The notes beneath the pieces were generated by a model. It made no database searches. It was not told the origin of the DNA and worked only from the letters and a program-made list of their open reading frames with translations. The position numbers and the translations under genes were made by a program. This document shows positions 24,850 through 35,811 of a stretch of DNA of 64,000 nt, one piece after another; the stretch's first letter is position 1, and the number at the start of each line of letters is the position of its first letter. Origin of the DNA: Sphagnum magellanicum. Its lineage: Eukaryota; Streptophyta; Sphagnopsida; Sphagnales; Sphagnaceae. The stretch is taken from the NCBI GenBank assembly GCA_021904315.1, contig CM038917.1:6866041-6930040 (forward strand), read 5' to 3'.

Positions 24850-26255
24850 TTTTCTTTGTTTAAATCATGAAGTTAGGTTGTAAGGGAGGTTCCTGTATGA
24901 GTGCATTCTCCTAAGGAAGGGGCACCCAAGGGTGTTCCCAAACCTCAGGAGAACACATGAGTACGAGCACCTCCCCTTACTTTTTAACAACTCTCTTTCT
25001 ATTTTCTTGCTTCTTTCCCATTTAGTAGGGGAAAAAAATATTTCCATGGCAAAATGGGAACATCTAAATTGGGGGAGCTCCCCTGGCTTAACCCTCTAGG
25101 ATTCTTCTGCTGGCTTATTAGAACTAGGGTTGATGTCAATGTGGGATCCTGCAACAGAAAGACACTGTTCATGTTGTCAGCAAGTTGCGGGGGGATTGAC
25201 TGACTTTGGAGAAGTAGCAATTTAAATGGCTTTTTGAGGCTTCAGTTTTGGGTACTGGTTCACTTAAAGGGGGGAAAGGGGAAAGTGACCAAAAGCTCCT
25301 TTACAACTTCACCTTTCAGAAAAAATATCAAAATAAAGTACTCTAAATATTTGGCAATGAACTTTTGGTTGCCATGGGCATTCATCCCATCAAGTCCTGG
25401 GTCTTCAAGGTAGGCCTGAAAAGCTCCCTTACAGCCCAGGACAACATTATCCACTTCAGCAATGGAAGATTCAATATGAACTTTCCATCCGGTACCATTT
25501 TGCTTGGGTTGGGACTGGGGAACTCAAACTACCCTAATGTAAACCTAAGTCAAGAGCCCTGGGCATTATGGATGGATGAGTGATTTTAGGGTTCATTAGG
25601 CCATTGTCCACCTGTCTAGTTTGAGGGTGAACTAGTGTTGTCTGGTGGTTGTTAATTTCAAAAGGAACATTTGGTTCCAAAGCAAGCGTGTGATTCAAAG
25701 TTTGTTCCATGTGCACTAATCACTTGCATTGTTTGGCTTGTCCAAATGATTTGCATAAGAAACATTCATGAATTTATCATTTTGTCCTAATTCTCATTTT
25801 GGAGCTCTTGCACATCTCTCTTTTATTAGTGTGCGGAGTTACGGGATAATGTTCACAAGTTTTTTTTCATTTTACTTTCACTATGTCAAAACATGATGTT
25901 CATGATTTGACCAATTTATTACCAAATGTTCAAACCTAATCGTGTAGTCATATGTGAAATGTAAAATGTCTTGTAATAATTATTATGATTACATGATTAT
26001 AGTCATTTTTTCCATTGGTCATATTTGTAACTTAGGATGCAATTAATGACAACTAATGCTTTCAAACGAATGAATTATGAATGATTTTCATCCACTTAAT
26101 CCATCACATATCACATTAGTTACAAATATAATCAAACATTGGTCATGATGATGACATGAACTTAGAATCCTTAGATGTATATTATGATTTATTAAGGATA
26201 TTTTAAAAACTTTATATTGTGTGAAAATATTTATCTAAGGATATAAGTGTAAGTT
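24850..26255. other. Intergenic DNA, no gene seen
   Basis: 25050-25560 is less AT-rich and carries short ORFs on both strands, but none contains a recognisable motif. Confidence 0.4.
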
Positions 26256-26259
26256 AGGG

Positions 26260-27110
26260 GTTAGTATAGCTAGGCATGTCTACTTACTTAAATTACCTAT
26301 TTAACCTACCTACCCCCCCTATTTACATTTACCTATTTACTTACTTATGTTAAGTTAACTCCCTAGCCTAAGCTACCTACCTACCCGATTATGCTTACTT
26401 ACTTATTTACCTAGCGTACCTACTTTGCCTACCTATTTAGTCATTTATCTACATACTCACTTAAAACACTTACCTATTTACTTAATGTACCTATTTATTT
26501 TCCTTAAGCTACCTACTTCAGGAAATAATATAGGTAGGTACAATTTAGTAGGTAATAATTAAATATACCTATTTTTGTAACCTATGTGAAAAGGTAGCTA
26601 GTTAGGTTATGTAGGTAGGTAAGTTATAAGGTAGGCTAATTATACCTACTTACATTTATTATTTTATTTAGGCTTAGGTTAAGTTAAGTAGGTTGGGTAA
26701 TATGTAGTAGGAAAATGGTTAAATATGTAGACTATTTTGGTATGGGATAAAGGATAAGGGATAATGTTATAGTGTTTCCCTTTCATCAAATTTATTTCAT
26801 ATCTTTTGTCAACAAGTTTAACTTTGTAAACGATATAATCTAAAAGAAAAAATAATTTACACATATAGTACATGCATTAAAAATATTCGAAGCAGAAATA
26901 TCACTTTGGATGAACCAATCAAAAAGGTTTGTGACCATTAAATTAAATAGGATCCTACTTACCTATGCTTACTTACTAACCTAAACTAAGGCTACCTACC
27001 TGTTTATTTAGGCCTACCTACCTATTTTGGCTTATTTACATACCTAGGCTTTTAGCTTAAGCTTGTAGGCTACTTAATTAATCTTAAGCTAATAAATAAG
27101 TTTAGTTAGA
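26260..27110. repeat. Degenerate (ACCT)n / (TAGG)n block
   Basis: Dozens of ACCTACCT-type words (26280-26520, 26960-27080) and their complement TAGGTAGG (26525-26700) alternate in strand, giving patches of inverted symmetry. Shorter patches of the same words occur at 15830, 16200, 22760-22910, 34740-34850, 43230 and 44820. Confidence 0.6.
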
Positions 27111-28850
27111 TTGTGCACACGGCTTTACTATGGTTAAACACATGTCTACATTTCGTAAGTTAATAAATACCTGTTGTTTAATAATATTTCCTAAATGTAA
27201 TTATAAAAGTCATTGTCTTTCCCAACTATATAGTCATAGAAATCACATGACGAATGACATAAATTACTATGATTAAAAATATTACTAATGGTAAAAGCCA
27301 CAAGTTGAAAGGTGGCAAGGAAGGAAAAATAACTTGTGAATATCACAGGTTTTGAACACCTTGGCCATGAGTTACCATTTACATTCAATAAAAAGATTTT
27401 TAAAGACAAAAAGAAAGTGACAACTTATACCTAGCCTTGTGTGGAAGGTGGCCTTTACATATTGCAAGGTAATTTATTTCAACAATTTGTTTTAAAAGGA
27501 CATTTTGAAAGATCAATTTTGAAACACTTTGACAGAGTTCAAGATTAAGATATCTAATGAGGAAAGGAATGAGAGAATTATGTTGCAAAATGAAAAGGTC
27601 TTGGCACAATTGAAAAAAATGAATAGACATGTCACCTCGAACTTTTTCAAATGGCGATAGATTGTGATTGATGGGACATTTATCCCACCCATAGTATTAA
27701 GGACCTCTACTCTTTATACAATATGTGTGTTGGGTGAAAACACACTATGGCGACCCTATTTGGGGTGTCAAATTGTATTAATTTCTAGGGGTGTGCATGT
27801 TTGAATGTATTTCATTTTAAACTTTTGAAAGAATTTCGTAATATTTTTTCATATTAAATTAGAATATGACCTAGGCAAGATATTAAGAAAGAAATTATTT
27901 CATGTCAGTTTATAAAGTGGGAGATTGGGATATATTTGTGGAAACAAATGTAGTGTATTTGTGTACTCAAAAACATAAATATATTCCAAAAATAATTTAA
28001 ATGATTTTTAATATTTATGAAAGTTGAAATATATTGAACCATGTCATTTCACATAGTTTGAACCATGTTTGGATACCATGTGGTTTATTTTTTAAAATTC
28101 ATCTCAAAAAATGAATTTTTTTGGCAAAAATGCAATAAATTTGTGCTAAAAGTGAAATTTTGACAAATAATCACATTCACATGGAAGATGACAAGCATAG
28201 CTAGATGGTCCATTTTTAAAATTTCATTAAAATTGATTATTTTAATGATTAATGAAATTTTAAATAGTGTAGTCAAAATGAGACAATGGCCTTATTATAC
28301 CAATGTATATTATAAATATAAGCATGAATCCTTTAATATAGGTATTGAAATTTAATATTATTTTTAAATTAATATTACATAACATTATTTTTGTATAAAT
28401 AATAATTGTAGGGCTGAAAAATCAACATTGATACTGAACCATATTTTTGGAACAATTATGTTATATGTAATATATTACTAGACCCAAAAGTGCCTCAAAG
28501 AAGGGTCATTGTAATGTGTTTTCACCTTGTTGTAGATTTAACATCTATTTTATCATCTATTTGAAGCCCTAAATTTGCACCAACATCAAGTGTTAATGCA
28601 TAGACAAAAACATAAATGTTGTAATTGTAGTTGAAAAGTTTTGTCACCATGGCACATAAGAGATGGTTGAATATTATGATTAGAAAGCTTTGATCAAGGC
28701 AAAGATGGAAGTTAACATAAAGAAAAATAGTCAAATGAAATTTAACAATTTCAAAACAACTAAAGATATAAGAGTTTTAATAGATGCAAAATGAACATTT
28801 TAACTAACCCATTCTTGAGTAATAGTCCATTGCATATCATCATTCACTAC
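27111..28850. other. AT-rich intergenic DNA, no gene seen
   Basis: Only low-complexity ORFs, with no repeat boundary found. Confidence 0.45.
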
Positions 28851-28854
28851 AACA

Positions 28855-29000
28855 AAAGGGGTCCATATATAACAAATGATTTCATTAAATTTTGAGTGAA
28901 TTCACTAGTCACAGTGAACATGACCTAGTGAGGGATGTAGTGAATTCATTGGTCATAATGAATAGGGATTAGTGAATTACACCCACATTTTGTAGTAGTG
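28855..29000. mobile_element. 146-bp MITE with CACTA-type ends
   Basis: The left end CACTACAACAAAAGGGG and right end ATTTTGTAGTAGTG (CACTACTACAAAAT on the other strand) form terminal inverted repeats starting CACTA. A 3-bp duplication ATT lies immediately outside both ends (28852-28854, 29001-29003). CACTA ends and a 3-bp target duplication are the signature of En/Spm-type elements. The interior has internal symmetry (gtgaattcactagtcac / tagtgaattcattggtc) and no coding capacity. Confidence 0.8.
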
Positions 29001-29479
29001 ATTTATGGTTTCATAAATGTAAGATGAAAATTTTTCATTACATCATCACAAAATGCATTCTTACTTCAATTCCACATGAATGTGTTGTACATGACTATGT
29101 TGAAACATATTTTCATGTTTCATGTACAAGATGAATTAAAGTAATCATTGTTTTGGGGTCAATTTAGTTAATCACCTTGTCATAATGTGAGCCTTGCCGG
29201 TGGATTTTAAATGGGCCCAAATGGTGGGGACCATTAGTGTTATTAATTTATCAAATTCTGACAAATTAAAGTTTGTTAAAATCTTGAAAAAACCTAGAGT
29301 GTTTGCATTATGGCAAACATGTCTTGAATAGTCACATTTCGATTAAGTAATTGCCCGACACCTAAATTGAATTCATTTGTGTTGAATAGCTTCAATGTGT
29401 TAGCACTTGTAACTATAGTTACATAAACAATTTGATGTTGTTTGCATGTTCTTTGAAACATCTATTAAAATCACCCATG

Positions 29480-30140
29480 TCCAAATAAACATTGTATCCA
29501 AAAGAAACCATGAAGCACAAAGAAAAACCTTGTAAAAACTTAAAACAAGCCTTTAAAAAAACCTTAAAAAGAAACCCCCCAAAAAACCTCCAAAAGAAAT
29601 TTTAAAACAAGTCCTAAAAGAAACCCTAAAATAAGCCCCCAAAAATTTATATAAAAAACTATAAAACAAATCTTTTAAAAATGGAAAAAACAAATTGAAA
29701 AATTTTTAATAATGAAAATCACTTAAAAAAATGGGGGGACGAAAAAAAATAAAAAATCTTAAAAATTAGAAACAATTAAAATAAAACACCCTACAAGAAA
29801 AAACCTTTAAAAAAACAAGAAGAAACAAGAAATCAACCAAAACAAAATTAAATTAAATGAAATGGACAAATGAAAATGAAAAGAGCTTTCACAAATGAAA
29901 ATGAAAAAATGAAATAGGATTCAGAGATGAAAACACCCATTAATATAGATCATGTAAAAAAACCCCTAAAAGTTTGTGAAACAAACCCTAAGAAATCCCT
30001 CAAGTGGTGCGGCCTTGCACAAAAAAAGAAAAATGTCAAGGTTATTTTTTTTTTCAAAGAAGTCTTTTGAGTGTGCCTTAAAAAAACAAAAGGTGTAAAA
30101 AAAAAAATCAAAGAAATCATTCAAGTGTGCAATTAAAAAA
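29480..30140. repeat. A-rich low-complexity tract
   Basis: Long runs of A are broken by degenerate 'aaaccctaaaa / aaaccttaaaa' phrases on the plus strand. The words resemble CCCTAAA but are too irregular for a telomeric array. Confidence 0.6.
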
Positions 30141-31119
30141 AAGGGGCCCAAAACTAAAGTTTCACCTTCAAATCTTATTTCACCCCTATTACCATTATTG
30201 GTCTTCAATTTCATGATTTCATTCCCAGATAAAGGGATTTACAAACAACAAAACATGAGAAAAACTTGGAAAGGTGAGACATGATATGGGATTGAGGAGG
30301 ACTTTATGGATAAATTTAATATGGAATGAGACAATTGTCTACTTATGGTGCATTCACATTTGATGTTAAGTTAGTGTTGAATGAAAATCTAGGTGGCATT
30401 CTAGGAAGTACTCAATGTTAAATGGGTGATAGCCAATGTTTTTTTTTGGGTGAAAAATTTCCAAATTTCTCAAAAAATCCAAACCAACCACTTATAGGCT
30501 TGGACTTTTGTGGTGAAGTTTGTGTATTTTCGCCTAAAAACGCTGCCACACCTTAAAAGGTCACCTAAAAAACCATGACTTTGTAATCTAGTCGCCTTTT
30601 CAATGACAGATTGCCATTAGCATTTACCAGAATACCTTTAAGTAAAACCTTAAATCACCTACTTTGTGATGTTAGCTATTGAATAGTTGCCACCTTTTAC
30701 CCAACAAATGTGGGCCACTCGCCAAACCTTTCCTTTCCTACTCAAAACATTTTTCCATCCTTCCTTTTCTTTCCTAAAGTCCATTGCCATTTTTTCACCC
30801 CAAGGGCAAACTTTATTATTACAAAAGCTTACCAAAACAGTTTAAGTTTAAGCATTCAAGAACTTTCAGCTACTATTTTCCATGGTTCATTGATTTGTTT
30901 TACCTATTGAAGAAATTTCATTGTTGAACAAGGAGTTATAATTGCCAACATACATAATGCACATAGATGATGGGATTATGGGAATTGGGATTTGACGCTC
31001 ATTGCACAACTTCAATCACTAATAATTGAATGCAAGGTGCATCATGATTTTGGGTTTAGGAAGCTATTCCAAGATTTGTTTAGGTTAAAGGTATGTGAAC
31101 AACCTTTCTAACTTCTATA
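30141..31119. other. Intergenic DNA, no gene seen
   Basis: No supportable ORF or repeat. Confidence 0.4.
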
Positions 31120-31510
31120 TGGTTCAGTTACATGGGTTCACACATTCTACAGAGTCCACAAAATTTACATAGTTCATGCATTTTCCAAAATCCAAATTGT
31201 TTGGGAACTTCATTAGTTTTTTGGCTTTGCATTGTTTGGTTTCGTGGGTTTGCACACTTTGTAGATTGTCTGGGTTTGTTAACTTTTCGCTTCGTGTTGT
31301 TTGATTTTGTGGGTTTGCGCATTCTCTAGGCTGTTTGGGTTTGTCGATTTTTAGTTTCATGTTGCTCGGTTTGTGCATTTACACATTCTCTAAAGTGTTT
31401 AGACTTTGGGTTCATTGATTTTTGGCTTTTCATTGGTTTTGTGAGTTTTTGGATTCACATTTTGTTAAAGTTTTTTTATTTCGTGGGTTCTTGAGGTTTT
31501 TCTTGTTTTA
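31120..31510. repeat. Degenerate 65-71-bp tandem array
   Basis: The phrase 'ttttggctt..gttt...tgggttt.cacattct' recurs at about 31218, 31283, 31348 and 31419 (spacings 65, 65, 71), with weaker units before 31218. It makes minus-strand ORFs with repeating Asn/Gln/Thr-rich peptides; these are by-products. Confidence 0.65.
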
Positions 31511-34440
31511 CTAATGGTGGTGGGTGTTAGTGGTAACTGCATGGTGCATTTGGATTTTATCTACAATGCCCAAGAAGGTACAACTAGTGTACTCTAAATC
31601 TTTAAATTGTTCGAACAAGTGAAAAGTTGCATAGGTTGTCAAAATCTGAGTGAGCCTTCAAAGAACTTGACTAATAATTTATTACTTAGCAACCCAAGTG
31701 TGGTACCAAGATCAGTGTGAGAAATTGAAGCTTGTATAAGGTTCTCAATTTTTTTACATGAGTTTTTTGTCATTCAATTTCTTCAAAGTACATTATTTCA
31801 ACACTACTTTTTTTCCTTGTTCCTTACTTGAGTTTCAATCTTGTCGATGTGGCCAAATGTTAGTTGATAAGGACCGAGGCTATGCTCAATGAAATCTTGT
31901 ATGTAGAATGCCAATTTCTACAATTTTCATGCACTTACATTTCCCCCAATGTGTAAATGATGGAAAACTCCATCTGTGATGAAATTTGAAACATACCAAA
32001 TAACAATACCATCAAAATAGAAACCCAATAATAATTTTGTAAACTTCAAGTATGCACAACTATCCACAAACACAGTTAGCAAAAGTGGAACATGTTACAC
32101 ACAACATTTATTTTATAACACAACTCTAATCTTTTAACTTTTTTTTGTTATTGCAAATAAAAGGTCAAGCTAAGGCCTTTCAAGTTTGGAGTACAATGTG
32201 GAAAAGGAGTACTAGAGCTTTTCGCACAAGCTAAATTGAAACATGCTAATGAGTGGCCAAATGTTTTCTTAAAACATGTACACATATCCCTATGACCATA
32301 TCTACAAATTATTCACCATATCTTTAGGTCATTCTTTTCATAGTAGAAAATCTATCCATGCTCTATGGTAGGTACAAATTTTGAAAGTCTTGTGCTAGTG
32401 TTAGATTTAGCAACATCTTCTTTGCCATTCAATAAGAAGGTGTTGATTTGATTCATTGTTTCAAGAGTGGCCATGTATTTTAAGTGGGTGGTGTGTTTTA
32501 AAGTGCTAAAACATCTTTGAATTTTACAAGTTCTTTGAATCACTTTGGATTCTTAGATGCAAATTAATGCAACCATCTATGTATTAGCATTGACATACAA
32601 TATGTGACATTTTTGTGCCCATTATGGGTTCCAAATTGTAAACATTTTGGTGTCCCAATGGTATTTGATGAAAACTTCACCATGAACAATCCATTTGAAC
32701 CCCATGTTCATAAACCATATGTTTATGAATTATGACAACTTAAACTTCAAATTTAAAAATAACCAGAACATTAATACATATCAAATCAAATACATTCAAA
32801 TGTGAACACCCCTCATGCACAAAATCATTAAAATATTTTGTTATAAGGACAATAATGTAACATATATTCATCACATTTTTACATCCTAAGGGGTGAAAGC
32901 AAAGTAAAGTGTAGAACTAAATTACTTGCTAGTCTACTTATCAAGTGAACAAAAAGTAGGATCAAAACCCATCAAAAAATTGTTATACATTCAATCTTTT
33001 TAGTCAAATGATAAATAACAAGATACTTTTTCCTTATTATGCATTAATTTTAAAATTTTGCATTGTAAAAGTAGGTTTCAAGTATATTTTTCTAAATGCA
33101 AGTAGCTTTTAAAACCTACTTTTTGCAGTGTAACATTTGATTCAAGTATGTGTTAAATATATTTTACTAAAGAGATTTTTTTACTTTTTTTTTTGGTGAG
33201 GCCCTTGAATATATGATGATCTTTATGATATAACTTCATACATATACATTTCATTAAATTTTTTATTTAAAAAGTAGGTTTGAACACCATATTGACTAGT
33301 CAATTTCAAACCTACTTATTCCTTATTTTTATTATTCCAAAGCTTTTGAAAATTTGTAATTGATTTACAATAAACCCAATTGAGGGCTCAATAATTTCAA
33401 AATTAAATTTAAGTAAAATTTGAATATACTTTCTTGTGTTTTCATGAGAAAATTCTTTTTTTTTAATTTGATATTTTTTGGACAACTTTTTCTATATACT
33501 TTACCATGCTTTCACCCTAGGGGCACACATTATTTTATTTAAATGGACTAAAAAATATTCAAAAGATGCATGTTATTATCACTTATCAATGATAATAATC
33601 TTCAAACCATCCTAATGAACCCATTTCAATGCTTCGAAACACAAATGTTCTTAAGCTTGGACAAAAAATTCCTCATCACATAATCTACAATGGCAATGTT
33701 TGTTAGTTAAATTATGGATACCCATTCAAAATGCATATGGATTCTTTTGTAATTTCAAGGTTATTTATGGTGGGGAAAAAATACATGGACAATCCCCATC
33801 CTTTTTCCATCCTTTACAAGGTGAGTGTAAGGTATGGTGAACCAAAATGAAAATAACAAACTCCATATTTCACAACATAAGTGCAATCACAATGGTTATC
33901 ATATTTTAAGTAATGATATTTATTGTGTTCTATTTATTATGAAGACTTGGTTTGAGGTTGTTAATTTGCATATGTATATGATGTGTAAATTTTTAGGGGA
34001 AGTTATTCTTTGTATATTTTATGGAAAAATTGAAATAAAGGGGTATTTTTTGGTATGCCTTAAGTAATACAATATTCAATGAATGTTTTATTAAAATTAA
34101 AAATATTTGAAAAATATTCAAGGTCTATTCTCATAATCCAATTTTAAGCACCTATTTACATTTATGTATTTTATTTTATTTTCAATAAGTTGAACCTTAT
34201 ATGGTTTTTGCATGTCATTTGATAAAAATGGAAATAACTTCCTTTAGTTAGATTTGTTTTACATAATTTATTAAATTAGAAATAGCTATGGATTTTAAAA
34301 GTTCAAAATTATGGGTTGTCAACTTGATTTTGGACTTCGTATGGACTTCAAAATTGTTGAACAATCATTACAAGAAATCTATGTATTAACAACTAGTTTT
34401 AAGTTGTAAATATCACATGTGATTAGTATAATGTTCACTT
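31511..34440. other. AT-rich intergenic DNA, no gene seen
   Basis: No coding region, RNA gene or bounded mobile element could be supported. Confidence 0.45.
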
Positions 34441-34463
34441 GCCTTTAACAAGTTGCAAAAGAC

Positions 34464-34700
34464 AATACATGGCACCCAATTGCAAGTGTAGTTAGTTACA
34501 CAATTATTAACAACTACACTTGCAATTGGGTGCCATGTATTAACAATTAACAAGTGTAGTTAGTTACACAATTATAGTTTCCAAGTGTAGTTAGTTACAC
34601 AATTATAAACTAACTACACTTGCAATACATGGCACCCAATTGCAAGTGTAGTTGTTAATAATTGTGTAACTAACATACACTACAATTGCAAGTGTAGTGT
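34464..34700. repeat. Inverted-repeat (hairpin) cluster
   Basis: A 30-bp arm (34464-34493) is perfectly complementary to 34512-34541 across an 18-base loop. Further partial copies of the unit 'acccaattgcaagtgtagtt' in both orientations fill the region to about 34700. Another reversed copy lies at 35012-35041, 14 bases before duplication copy B starts. Confidence 0.9.
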
Positions 34701-34739
34701 GTGTTGGAAACCTACACCCTAACTACCTTAGATTGTCAA

Positions 34740-34970
34740 GGCTAGGAAGGTTGATAAAGTAGGTAGTTAAGTAGGTAGGATAGTTTGTTAAGTAAACTAA
34801 GTAAGTTAAGTATGATAGCTATGATAAACTATCTAAGTAAATTAGTAAAAATGATCATAATTGTAAAATGAAACAAAATCTAATACAATGCTAAAGGACT
34901 TGGTCTCCAAATGTGGAGGTGAGGGGTTCAAGTCTTTAATCTTGCAACCTATCTATATGACCAAGCTTGT
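34740..34970. repeat. TAGGTAGG block with B-box-like phrase, copy 2
   Basis: 'aagtaggtagttaagtaggtag' (34759-34780) is followed by 'ggaggtgaggggttcaagtc' (about 34914). The pair parallels 22762-22990. Confidence 0.35.
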
Positions 34971-35811
34971 CCTAGGTCGCTAACCAGTTAACTACACAAT
35001 ACATGGCAACTAACTAACTACACTTGCAATTGGGTGCCATGTATTGTCTTGTATTGTTCTGGAGCACAAATGTTTTGAATTCCAACCGGTGTGTACAAGC
35101 TTGGATCAACACACTTGCTGCTGCGAAGCTTGATAGATTCACAGGTACATTCATGCAATCAATCACAGATGATCAGAAGAAGAAAGCCTGAACCAGCTAC
35201 AATTTACAAGGACAAGAATAATGTTCAGACGAAAGCACGCTTGCACTTTACTGCAAAATTCAAATACAGCCAAGTCTAAGTCCTTACAACAATTGCACTG
35301 CAACATGATCTCTCTATATATGTTTACAAGAAAGAATCAAAAGAAAACAGTTGAACCAGCAAATTCTATTCTCTTCTTCTTTTGTGTGTTAAGAACTGGA
35401 CATGTATGACCCAAAAGCATTCATGAAGATTCTTACACAAGTTTGAACCCTCAAACTTTTCAACACACATGCTGGCAAAAATCACTAAGAACATTCATGA
35501 AGCTCTCTCTAGAGTGTGTCAAAGTTTGACACACTCAATTTACGACAATATTACAATTTCATCCTTGAATCTCTTGCAGCTGGCAAAAGTTCAGCACACT
35601 GCAATGTTGGCTCAATTCCTAAATGAAAAGTACGAATTTTATTGCAAGGTGCAAACTTCAAAAGTTCTATGGCTGCCAATGTAAATTTTTTTTTTGAGAT
35701 CCTAGAGATGAGCAACAACAACTGATCATCTCCTCCCTTGAGAGCTGCGGACTTGCACAAAAAAAGTGTCCCAGTACTGAACACATGCAGATCACTGTAC
35801 TACAACACTGA

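Noticed and set aside
29480-30140. Telomere-derived array
   Set aside because: The CCCTAAA-like words are too irregular and embedded in A-rich low-complexity sequence.
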